Assembly (NCBI RefSeq): GCF_900091315.1 | Contig: NZ_FLSP01000014.1 | Location: 1-64,000 of the forward strand | Direction: 5' to 3' | From: Streptomyces sp. DI166 | GTDB taxonomy: Bacteria; Actinomycetota; Actinomycetes; Streptomycetales; Streptomycetaceae | DNA: 64,000 nucleotides | Part shown: positions 42,932 through 50,735 of the stretch, in pieces | How positions within the stretch are numbered: position 1 is the stretch's first letter | Layout of the letters: every line of letters begins with the position of its first letter | The notes under the pieces: generated by a model | Told to the model about the DNA's origin: nothing | Seen by the model: only the letters and a program-made list of their open reading frames with translations | Database searches by the model: none | Translations under genes and position numbers: made by a program

Positions 42932-44074
42932 CTATGCGGCGGCCCGGCTCAGTCGGCGCAACCGGGGGATGGGGATGCGGTAGTCCAGGGCGACGGCCGT
43001 GGTGCCGCCGTCCTCCTGGCACCAGGTCATCAGCGCGGGCCCGTCCGGCCCGCCGTCCACGTACTCCGGCTCCCCGTCGGCGGGCAGGTGCCCGACGGCC
43101 TTGAGGGTCCGGCCGAACTGCTCGGTCCAGAAGTACGGCCGGAAGGCGAGCGGCGGGGCGTCGGCGCCGTGCACCAGCGCCCGCGCGGCAACCTTCGCCT
43201 GGTCGATGGCGCTGCTCCACAGCGGCACCCGGCGCCTGCCCCGCGAGGTCGGGAACACCGCGAGGTCGCCGACGGCCGCGATGCCGGGCCGCGCGAGACC
43301 GCGCTCGTCGACCGGGACCGCCCCGTCGACGACCAGTCCGGTGCCGTGCAGCCACTCGGTGTTCGGGACGTCCCCGACGGCGCTGAGCAGGACCTCCGCC
43401 CCCAGCTCGGCGCCCTCGGCGAGGACCACACGGGCGTCGCCGGGCGTCCCCTCGATCCGCGCCGCCCCGGTCTCCACCACGGTGAGCCCCTTCTCGCGGC
43501 CCGCGGCGGTGAGGACCCGGGCGAGATACGGGCCGAGCTGCGCGGCCAGCGGCTCGCCCTGCGAGACGAGCGTGACCCGGCAGCCCGAGGCCAGACAGCC
43601 CGAGGCGATCTCCATCCCGAGCGGCCCCCCACCGACGACCAGTACCGAGGGCCGGTCCGCCAGGCGGCGGCGCAGCTCCAGGGCGTCGTCGAGCCCGCGC
43701 AGGGTCACCTCGTCGGGCAGCGCGGACAGCCGCCGGGCGCGCGAGCCGGTGGCCAGTACGACACCGTCGTACGGCAGTGCCGTGCCGTCGTCCAGCGTGA
43801 CCAGGCGCCGGTCCGTGTCGAGGCCGGTCGCGCGCACGCCGAGCAGTTCCGTCGCCCCATGGGTGGCGGGCGGCAGGGTGTGCGCGGCGCCGTCGTCGTC
43901 GCCGTCCAGCAGCAGCGCCTTGGAGAGGGCGGGGCGGCTGTACGCCGGGTGGCGTTCGTCGCCGACGACGGTCAGCTCGCCGTCGAAGCCGGCCTCGCGC
44001 AGGGTGTCGGCGGCGGTGATCCCGGCGATGCCGTTGCCCACGACGACGACCCGGCGCAGGGCGGCGGCGCTCAT
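42932..44074 (-). CDS. NAD(P)H:ferredoxin reductase
   Basis: 380 residues from ATG 44074 overlapping the ferredoxin stop. Two Rossmann motifs: FAD-binding VVVVGNGIAGITAADTLREAG and NAD-binding VLVVGGGPLGMEIASG, and the C-terminal FAD motif GIAAVGDLAVFP. Supplies electrons to the 3Fe-4S ferredoxin encoded next to it and then to the P450, a class I bacterial system. Confidence 0.9.
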   Translation of the reverse strand: MSAAALRRVVVVGNGIAGITAADTLREAGFDGELTVVGDERHPAYSRPALSKALLLDGDDDGAAHTLPPATHGATELLGVRATGLDTDRRLVTLDDGTALPYDGVVLATGSRARRLSALPDEVTLRGLDDALELRRRLADRPSVLVVGGGPLGMEIASGCLASGCRVTLVSQGEPLAAQLGPYLARVLTAAGREKGLTVVETGAARIEGTPGDARVVLAEGAELGAEVLLSAVGDVPNTEWLHGTGLVVDGAVPVDERGLARPGIAAVGDLAVFPTSRGRRRVPLWSSAIDQAKVAARALVHGADAPPLAFRPYFWTEQFGRTLKAVGHLPADGEPEYVDGGPDGPALMTWCQEDGGTTAVALDYRIPIPRLRRLSRAAA

Positions 44075-44259
44075 GCGACCCTCAGCGCGGCGACCGGGCA
44101 GACGCGGGCGGCGGCCCGGGCGAGCGCGGCGTCCGGCCCGTCGACCTCCTCCCGGTCCAGGACCAGCTCGCCCTCGTCGTCGAGGTGCATCAGCCGCGGT
44201 GCGGCCTCCTCGCACAGGCCGTGACCCTCGCAGCGGGGACGGTCGAGAACGATCCTCAT
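44071..44259 (-). CDS. 3Fe-4S ferredoxin of the P450 system
   Basis: 62 residues, too short for most gene-length cut-offs. ATG 44259 overlaps the P450 stop (ATGA) and its own stop overlaps the reductase start. Cluster ligands CEGHGLC and CPVAAL (Cys-x5-Cys ... Cys-Pro) leave three Cys, as in the single 3Fe-4S ferredoxins that serve Streptomyces P450s. Confidence 0.9.
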   Translation of the reverse strand: MRIVLDRPRCEGHGLCEEAAPRLMHLDDEGELVLDREEVDGPDAALARAAARVCPVAALRVA

Positions 44260-45428
44260 GCGGGGATCACCTCCAGGACGGGGAGCGAGTCGATGCTCCG
44301 GGTGATGTTGGCGGGGACGCGGACCTCGGGGCCGACGACAAGACGGTCGACGCGCCGGGACAGCGCCTGGATCACGGCGTGGGCCTCCAGGCGGGCAAGT
44401 CCCTGGCCCGCGCAGCCGTGGGGGCCGTAGCCGAAGGACAGGTGGTCGACCGGGTTGCGGTCGATGAGGAAGGTGTCGGGGTCGTCGTAGTGGCGCGGGT
44501 CGTGGTTCCCGGCGCCGAGCAGCACCGCGATCTGGGCCCCCTTGGGCACGGTGACGCCCTCGATCTCCACGTCGCGGGTGGCGATCCGGCCCCACACGTT
44601 GACGGGCGGCCAGAAGCGCAGCACCTCGTTGAACGCGGCGGCGGCCAGGGCGGGTTCGTCGCGGACCCGGCGGAACTGCTCGGGGTGCGCGGCGAACAGG
44701 GCGACCACGTTGCCGATGGCGGCGATCGTGGTGTCGACGCCGGCGCCCAGGTACTGGTGGATGATGTGCCCGGCCGAGCCCTCCGGGATCGCGCCGCGGG
44801 CCTCGGCGTCGAAGATGCCGCGCCCGACGGAGCCCTCGGCCAGGTCCTCGGCCTTCACTTGGGAGCACCAGGCGTACAGCTCGCCGGCGATCGGGAAGCT
44901 CTCGGCGGTGCGCCGGTTCATCGGGCCGAGGACCTGCATGGCGGCCTGGCCCCAGCGCAGCATGTTGGCGCGGACGTGCCCGGTGAAGCCGATCAGGTCG
45001 GCGACGACCTGGAGCGGGAAGGCGCGGGCGAGCGCGTCGACGGCCTCGAAGGTGCCCTGCTCGACGAGGTCGGCGACCAACGCGTCGGCCTTCATCTCGA
45101 CGCGGCCCTTCAGACCGCGCAGGGCGCGCGGGGAGAGGTTCTCGGTGAGGGTGGCGCGCAGCTGGGTGTGCACGGGCGGGTCGGAGGCCAGCGAGGTGCC
45201 GGTCAGGGCCTGGTTGGCGGCCGGGTTGAAGGCGATCGACGTCGAGGAGAAGGACTCCCAGTCGGCGAGCGCGTCCCGGATGACGTCGTAGCGGGTGAGG
45301 GCGTAGGCGTCGGTCTTCGGCAGGTGGACGACGGGGGCCGTCTCGCGCAGCTCGGCGTGGAAGGGCAGCGGGTCGAGGAGGACCTCGTCGGCGAAGAGAT
45401 CGAGGTCGGAGGTGGGTGGGGTGCTCAT
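44256..45428 (-). CDS. Cytochrome P450
   Basis: 390 residues from ATG 45428. Heme Cys in FGYGPHGCAGQGLAR, I-helix GAGVDTT, K-helix EVLR, and the NVWGRIATRDVEIEG beta segment. Cytosolic monooxygenase fed by the ferredoxin and reductase directly downstream. Substrate unknown; the aromatic operon on one side and the hydrolase operon on the other suggest hydroxylation or O-demethylation of an aromatic compound. Confidence 0.93.
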   Translation of the reverse strand: MSTPPTSDLDLFADEVLLDPLPFHAELRETAPVVHLPKTDAYALTRYDVIRDALADWESFSSTSIAFNPAANQALTGTSLASDPPVHTQLRATLTENLSPRALRGLKGRVEMKADALVADLVEQGTFEAVDALARAFPLQVVADLIGFTGHVRANMLRWGQAAMQVLGPMNRRTAESFPIAGELYAWCSQVKAEDLAEGSVGRGIFDAEARGAIPEGSAGHIIHQYLGAGVDTTIAAIGNVVALFAAHPEQFRRVRDEPALAAAAFNEVLRFWPPVNVWGRIATRDVEIEGVTVPKGAQIAVLLGAGNHDPRHYDDPDTFLIDRNPVDHLSFGYGPHGCAGQGLARLEAHAVIQALSRRVDRLVVGPEVRVPANITRSIDSLPVLEVIPA

Positions 45429-45461
45429 GCCCTCAGTGAAGGGGCCGCCGCCGCATCCATC

Positions 45462-45500
45462 AAATGAATGATTCGCATGGCTCGGCATGAATCAGATGCA
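45462..45500. promoter_or_regulatory. Dyad in the P450 promoter region
   Basis: TGATTCGCATG and CATGAATCA form an imperfect inverted repeat about 35-70 bases upstream of the P450 start. Size and placement would suit a LysR-type activator site; assignment is tentative. Confidence 0.4.
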
Positions 45501-45581
45501 TGTCCGGCGCCTTTCCTTGCCCGTATTGCTCTGACCTCCGCCGATTCCACAACCAGCAATCCATTGTTTTTTCGTGGTGTT

Positions 45582-45608
45582 CGTTTCATTGACGCGATGT
45601 AAAGCGAA
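45582..45608 (+). promoter_or_regulatory. Shared promoter/operator motif, copy 2 (phosphotriesterase operon)
   Basis: CGTTTCATTGACG followed by CGATGTAAAGCGAA, 25 of 27 bases identical to the site before the MFS gene at 33503. TTGACG with TACCGT 18 bases on makes a plausible -35/-10 promoter. It lies about 65 bases upstream of the first gene of the operon. Confidence 0.8.
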
Positions 45609-45671
45609 TGGCTACCGTGACGGTCAGGCACGGGGTGCACCGCCGCACCCCACCGGACACGTGAGGCAGAC

Positions 45672-46646
45672 ATGAGCGTGAACAGCACCACCGTGAACAC
45701 CGTCCTCGGGCCGGTGCCGGCCGACGAGCTGGGCGTCGTCTCGGTCCACGAGGCGCTGCTGTCGGTGCTCCCGGGTGCCGAGCACGCCTTCGACATCACC
45801 CTCGACCGCGCCGGGATCTTCGAGACGCTCGCCGCCAAGCTCCGCGACTTCCGCGCCCACGGCGGCGGCACGATCGTCGACAGCACCGGCATGTTCCACG
45901 GCCGCGACCTGCCCCTGTACGAGGCCCTGTCCCGCGCCACCGGCGTGCACATCGTCGCCTCCACCGGCCAGGGACCCGAGGAACTGCTCGGCGGCTACTT
46001 CCTCACCCCGCAGACCAACCCGCCCACCCCCTGGCCCGCCGAGAAGTTCGCCGACCTGTTCACCCGGGAGATCACCGAGGGCATGGTCGTGCCGCGCGTC
46101 GAGCGCCGCCGCCCCGCCGGACTGGTCACCACCGCCGTCAGCCGCGACGGCATGACCGCCACCGACGAGAGCCTGCTGCGCGGCGCCGCCCGCGCCGCCC
46201 TCGCCACCGGCACCGCCGTCTCCTTGCGGTACGGCGACGACGCGGCGGGCGAGCTGGACATCGTCCGCGACGAGAAGCTCCCCGCCGACCGGATCGCCGT
46301 CGGCGGACTGGACCGCAAGGAGGCCGTCGACGCCGGCGGCCCCGAGAAGATCGCCGCCCGCGGCTCGTACGTCGTCCTCGACCACGTCGGCACCGAGGAC
46401 GCCGAGCACCTCACCGACGACGACCGCGCCGACCTCGTCGCCGATCTCGTACGCGCCGGGTACGCCGACCGGATTCTGCTCTCGGTCGGCGCGACCGGCG
46501 TCGCCAAGGGGCACCCCGCCAACGACCTGCCGTACAGCCATCTGCTGACCGCCTTCGTGCCGCTGCTGACCGGCCGGGGCGTCGGCGGCGCGGACCTCGA
46601 CCGCATCCTCCGCGCCAACCCGCGCGACCTGCTCGCGGTGCGCTGA
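45672..46646 (+). CDS. Phosphotriesterase-like pseudoenzyme
   Basis: 324 residues from ATG 45672. Clearly homologous to the next gene product (NTVLGPVPA(D/E)ELG near the start, (S/A)TG(V)HIVA, GAARAALATG), but the amidohydrolase metal ligands are gone. The HxH pair reads HEA (His26 kept, Ala28), the carbamylated Lys region GVIKVGVSR reads GLVTTAVSR, the His of ILTHL becomes VSLRY, GHVDDG becomes GGLDRK, and the Asp of SADAN becomes SVGAT. It therefore should not bind the binuclear metal centre. Intact length and codon bias show a maintained gene, possibly a partner of the active paralogue. Confidence 0.85.
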   Translation: MSVNSTTVNTVLGPVPADELGVVSVHEALLSVLPGAEHAFDITLDRAGIFETLAAKLRDFRAHGGGTIVDSTGMFHGRDLPLYEALSRATGVHIVASTGQGPEELLGGYFLTPQTNPPTPWPAEKFADLFTREITEGMVVPRVERRRPAGLVTTAVSRDGMTATDESLLRGAARAALATGTAVSLRYGDDAAGELDIVRDEKLPADRIAVGGLDRKEAVDAGGPEKIAARGSYVVLDHVGTEDAEHLTDDDRADLVADLVRAGYADRILLSVGATGVAKGHPANDLPYSHLLTAFVPLLTGRGVGGADLDRILRANPRDLLAVR

Positions 46647-46728
46647 GCACTCCCGGACCCCGCGGCCGGACCCGCGCGCCGCGCCCGCCCCGAACGACCG
46701 TCAAGAACTTCCCGAAGGTGAGTGTGTT

Positions 46729-47685
46729 GTGTCGCGAGTGAACACCGTCCTGGGGCCGGTCCCCGCCGAGGAACTGGGCTTCGTGGCGATCCACGAGCAC
46801 ATCGGCTACGGCATGCCCGGCTCCGAACTGGACACGCGGTGGTGGAAGACGCCCGAGCAGCGCTACCAGGAGACCGTCCCGAAGCTGCGCCGCTACCACG
46901 AGCTGGGCGGCCGCACCTTCGTCGACGCCACCGGCATCTGCAACGGCCGCGACGTCGACTACTACAAGTCGCTGTCCGCCAAGACCGGCGTGCACATCGT
47001 CGCCTGCACCGGCTTCGTCGGCGGCGACACCGCCCTGCCGTTCTTCGCCCGCGCCGATGTCGACTATCTGACCCGGCAGTTCGTGCACGAGATCACCGTC
47101 GGCATCGGTGACACCGGCAGCCTCGCCGGGGTCATCAAGGTCGGGGTGAGCCGGGGCGGGCGGATGACCAACCTCGACAAGCGGATCTACCGGGCCGCCG
47201 CCCGCGCGGCCCTCACCACGGGCGTGCCGATCCTCACCCACCTCGCGATCGACGCCGAGAACGCCGTCGCCATCTTCGAGGAGGAGGGACTGCCCCTGGA
47301 CCGCGTCCTGTTCGGGCACGTCGACGACGGCGTCAACGCCGAGAAGACCCGCGACGTCTGGCTCGCCGAGAAGGGCGGCCGGATCGGCTTCGACACCTTC
47401 GGCTACGAGACCGAACTGCCCGACCCGCCCTTCTGGGCCCGCCCCCGCAAGGAGCGCCTGGACCACTTCCTGCGCTTCCTCGACGGCGGCCGGCGCCTGA
47501 AGCAGGTCCTCGCCTCCGCCGACGCCAACTGCTCACCGCTCGGCTGGCCCGGTGTCAAGGGCCACACCGTCAACTACCTCTTCGACGACCTCGTACCCGA
47601 CCTGCGCGACGCCGGTCTGGACGAGGCCGCCATCCGGACGATCTTCGTCGACAACCCCGCCGACTTCCTGACCCTCCAGAAGTAA
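46729..47685 (+). CDS. Phosphotriesterase-family metal hydrolase (lactonase-like)
   Basis: 318 residues from GTG 46729. TIM-barrel amidohydrolase with a full ligand set: His22 and His24 (IHEH), Lys137 (GVIKVG), His171 (ILTHL), His197 (FGHVDDG) and Asp265 (ASADAN). The family includes phosphotriesterases, lactonases and homologues of unknown role; a lactone or ester substrate is likely in a catabolic operon. It directly follows its metal-less paralogue. Confidence 0.88.
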   Translation: MSRVNTVLGPVPAEELGFVAIHEHIGYGMPGSELDTRWWKTPEQRYQETVPKLRRYHELGGRTFVDATGICNGRDVDYYKSLSAKTGVHIVACTGFVGGDTALPFFARADVDYLTRQFVHEITVGIGDTGSLAGVIKVGVSRGGRMTNLDKRIYRAAARAALTTGVPILTHLAIDAENAVAIFEEEGLPLDRVLFGHVDDGVNAEKTRDVWLAEKGGRIGFDTFGYETELPDPPFWARPRKERLDHFLRFLDGGRRLKQVLASADANCSPLGWPGVKGHTVNYLFDDLVPDLRDAGLDEAAIRTIFVDNPADFLTLQK

Positions 47686-47698
47686 AGCGAGACCCACC

Positions 47699-48817
47699 AT
47701 GCAGTCCTCGGAGCTGAAGAACCTGCGCGTCGCGATCGTCGGCGCGGGATACGGCGGCGCGGCCGCGGCCAAGGCCCTCAGCCTGCTCGGCGCCCAGGTC
47801 ACCGCCTACGAGCAGGCAGGCGCCATCCGCGAGGTCGGCGCCGGAATCGGCCTGCGCCCGGCCACCATGAACCGGTTCCGCCAGTGGGGCATCTTCGACG
47901 CCATCGCCAAGGTGACCTCGCCCAGCGAGTACTTCGAGATCCTCACCGCCACCGGCGACCCGATCATGAAGGAGCCCTGGCCCGCCGACGGCGAGCAGAC
48001 CCACACCCACCTCATCCACCGCGGCGACTTCATCGAGGCCCTGCTCGGCGTGCTCCCCGAGGGCATGGTGCGCCTCGGCCACCGCCTGGAGCGGGTCGAG
48101 GACAAGGGCGACACGTCCGTGCTCACCTTCGCCAACGGCACCACCGCCGAGGCGGACCTGGTCGTCGGCGCCGACGGCATCAAGTCGGTCGTACGGCAGC
48201 AGCTGTTCAGCGACAAGGGCCCCGTCTTCTCCGGCGAGCACGCCTACCGCGCCGTCATCTCCATCGACGACGCGCACGGCATGGTCACCGACGACAACCT
48301 GCGCATGTACATCGGCCGCGGCACCAAGATCTACCTGCTGCCGCTGCGCCACCGCGGCCAGGTCTCCTTCGACATCACCGCCCTGTGCCCGGACCCCACC
48401 TGGAACCCGCAGGTCACCAAGGAGGACATGCTCCGCACGGTGCAGGGCTTCGACGAGCGGCTGGTGGAGATCACCCGCGGCCTCGACATGGCCGACGTCA
48501 ACATCCGCGCCGTCTACGACATCGACCCGGTCGACACCTGGCACTCCGACTCCGCCGTCCTGGTCGGCGACGCCGCCCACTCGATGCTCCACCACCAGGG
48601 CCAGGGCGCCAACTCCGCCATCGAGGACGCCGGCGCGCTCGCCGACGCCCTGCGCGAGGCCACCTCCGTGAAGGAGGCCCTCGCCCTCTACCAGGCCGCC
48701 CGCAAGCCGGTCACCGACAAGCTCCAGGCCATCTCCCGGCAGGGCTGGAGCGAGGACGAGATCAACGAGGTCTTCCCCGGCCAGAAGCCCGGCAGCACCG
48801 CGTACGCGGAGAAGTGA
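47699..48817 (+). CDS. FAD-dependent aromatic monooxygenase
   Basis: 372 residues from ATG 47699, 13 bases after the hydrolase. FAD motifs VAIVGAGYGGAAAAKAL, GADGIKSVVRQ and LVGDAAHSMLHHQGQGANSAIEDAG. Group A flavoprotein hydroxylase similar in layout to salicylate and 6-hydroxynicotinate hydroxylases. Distinct from the 3-hydroxybenzoate hydroxylase at 37335. Probably hydroxylates the ring before or after ester/lactone opening. Confidence 0.9.
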   Translation: MQSSELKNLRVAIVGAGYGGAAAAKALSLLGAQVTAYEQAGAIREVGAGIGLRPATMNRFRQWGIFDAIAKVTSPSEYFEILTATGDPIMKEPWPADGEQTHTHLIHRGDFIEALLGVLPEGMVRLGHRLERVEDKGDTSVLTFANGTTAEADLVVGADGIKSVVRQQLFSDKGPVFSGEHAYRAVISIDDAHGMVTDDNLRMYIGRGTKIYLLPLRHRGQVSFDITALCPDPTWNPQVTKEDMLRTVQGFDERLVEITRGLDMADVNIRAVYDIDPVDTWHSDSAVLVGDAAHSMLHHQGQGANSAIEDAGALADALREATSVKEALALYQAARKPVTDKLQAISRQGWSEDEINEVFPGQKPGSTAYAEK

Positions 48818-48824
48818 GAACGCC

Positions 48825-49748
48825 ATGCCGCTGCACCCCGAGATCGCCAAGGTGCTGGCCGGACTCCCGGCCCCGCCGCCCGGGCCGCTCGAGCCGGCCG
48901 CGATGCGCGCCGCCGAAGAGGCCGACGTGCCCCCGGCCGAGGAACGCCTGCCGCTGCACACGGTGGAGGACCTGACCGCGGACACCGACGCCGGTGACGT
49001 GCCGGTGCGCGTCTACACGCCCACCGACGCCGAACAGCACGGCCTGCTCGTCTACTTCCACGGCGGCGCCTTCTTCCTCGGCAGCCTGGAGACCCACGAC
49101 CACATCGCCCGCGCGCTGGCGAAGGAGACCGGTCTGAAGGTCGTCTCCGTCGGCTACCGCCGCGCCCCCGAGGCCGCCTACCCCGCCGGGCTCGACGACT
49201 GCTACGCCGTCACCCGGTGGGTGGCCGGGCACGGCGAGAAGCTGGGCTGGGACGGCGCCACCCTCGCCGTGGCGGGCGACAGCTCCGGCGGCACCTTCGC
49301 CGCCGCGGTCGCCGCCCGCGCCCACGACGACGGCTTCGACCGCATCACCCACCAGATCCTCTACTACCCCTCGCTCGACCTGGACTTCGACGAGGACCGC
49401 TACCCCTCGCTGCGGGAGAACGCGGTCGGCTACGGCCTGGAGACGGCAGGGCTGAGGCCGTTCAACTCCTTCTACCTGAACAGCGGCGCCGACCCGGGCG
49501 ACCCCCTGGTCTCCCCGATCAAGCGGACGGACCTCACCGGCCTCCCGCCCGCCCTGATCGTCACCGCCGAGTACGACCCGCTGCGCGACGAGGGCGAGCT
49601 GTACGGACGCCGGCTGCGCGAGGCCGGGGTGCGCGCCACCGTCAGCCGCTACTCCGGCGCCGGGCACGGGTTCGTCCAGCACTTCTCCTGGCTCCCGGCC
49701 TACCAGCGGGTCTACGCCGAGACCCGCGAGTTCCTCGGCCGAAGCTGA
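48825..49748 (+). CDS. Alpha/beta hydrolase, HSL family
   Basis: 307 residues from ATG 48825. Oxyanion motif YFHGGAFFLG, nucleophile elbow GDSSGG, acid in EYDPLRDEG and His in GAGHGFVQHF, the hormone-sensitive-lipase-like esterase signature. Cytosolic carboxylesterase or lactone hydrolase. Eight bases after the monooxygenase. Confidence 0.92.
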   Translation: MPLHPEIAKVLAGLPAPPPGPLEPAAMRAAEEADVPPAEERLPLHTVEDLTADTDAGDVPVRVYTPTDAEQHGLLVYFHGGAFFLGSLETHDHIARALAKETGLKVVSVGYRRAPEAAYPAGLDDCYAVTRWVAGHGEKLGWDGATLAVAGDSSGGTFAAAVAARAHDDGFDRITHQILYYPSLDLDFDEDRYPSLRENAVGYGLETAGLRPFNSFYLNSGADPGDPLVSPIKRTDLTGLPPALIVTAEYDPLRDEGELYGRRLREAGVRATVSRYSGAGHGFVQHFSWLPAYQRVYAETREFLGRS

Positions 49749-49778
49749 ACCCCTTTGCCGTACACGGAAAGCAAGGTC

Positions 49779-50717
49779 ATGACAGACGAGGTCGCCGTTC
49801 ACCCCCTGGTCTCGCCCTGGGGCCGGTTCGGGCTGTACAGCTTCTACATCGACGCACCCGCACCGGCGATCGTCGACACCGGGATCGCCTCCTCGCCCGC
49901 CGAGGGCATGGCGCCCGCGCTGGAGGCGCTCGGCCGCCGGATCGAGGACGTGCGCTGGATCCTCCTGACGCACGGTCACATCGACCACATCGGCGGGGCG
50001 TACGACCTGTGGGAGCGCACCGGGCGCCGGGCCGACGTGGTCATCCACGAGGCGGACGCGCCCATGCTGCGCTCCCGGCAGGCGCACGTGGACGAGTACC
50101 GCGCCGGGCGCGGCCGGTATCTGCGCGACCCCGAGGGCGAGGCCAAGGTGGCGGCGGCGACCGAGGCCGTCATCTCCGGCGAGATGGAGCCCTCCCTGCT
50201 GGTCAAGGGCGGGGAGAGCATCGACCTCGGCGGCGGCACCACCCTGTCCGTGCACGCGATCCCCGGGCACACGCCCGGCTCGGTCGCCTACGTCCTCGAC
50301 CGGCAGCGCGCGGCCTTCGTCGGCGACGCCGTCCAGGTGCACGGCGCCGCCAACGGCTTCCCCGGCTTCACCGACCCGGACGCCTACCGGGCGGGCCTGA
50401 CCCACCTGCGCGACGAGGTACGCCCGCGCCGCCTCTACCTCGGGCACCCCTACCGGCGGGCCGACGGCACCCCGTACGGCGTCGAACTCGACGAGGTGGA
50501 GGCGAAGGAGGCCCTCGACCAGAGCCTCGCCGCCGAGCAGCGCGTCGCGGCGGCGGCCTGCCGGTGTCTGGAGGCGGGACTGACGCAGACGGACTCCCCG
50601 TACTCGCCGTTCGCCCCCGCCGCCGACGAACTCGGCTACACCGGCGACCCGACCCTCGAACCGTCACCGTTCTTCACCTCGATGCACGCCTACCGCACGC
50701 GCGCCCGCACCGCGTAA
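49779..50717 (+). CDS. Metallo-beta-lactamase-fold hydrolase
   Basis: 312 residues; ATG 49779 has GGAAAGCAAGG upstream and is preferred over an in-frame TTG at 49755. Metal motif LLTHGHIDHIGG, then HAIPGHTPGSVAYVL, FVGDAVQ and LYLGHPY, the complete set for a binuclear zinc or iron site. Relatives include lactonases and thioesterases. Third hydrolase of the operon. Confidence 0.9.
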   Translation: MTDEVAVHPLVSPWGRFGLYSFYIDAPAPAIVDTGIASSPAEGMAPALEALGRRIEDVRWILLTHGHIDHIGGAYDLWERTGRRADVVIHEADAPMLRSRQAHVDEYRAGRGRYLRDPEGEAKVAAATEAVISGEMEPSLLVKGGESIDLGGGTTLSVHAIPGHTPGSVAYVLDRQRAAFVGDAVQVHGAANGFPGFTDPDAYRAGLTHLRDEVRPRRLYLGHPYRRADGTPYGVELDEVEAKEALDQSLAAEQRVAAAACRCLEAGLTQTDSPYSPFAPAADELGYTGDPTLEPSPFFTSMHAYRTRARTA

Positions 50718-50735
50718 CACAGGAGCACCCCCACC

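Noticed and set aside
45672..46646. Decaying pseudogene
   Set aside because: No frameshift or stop, full family length, normal codon bias and its own promoter motif; loss is confined to metal-site residues, so pseudoenzyme is the better description.
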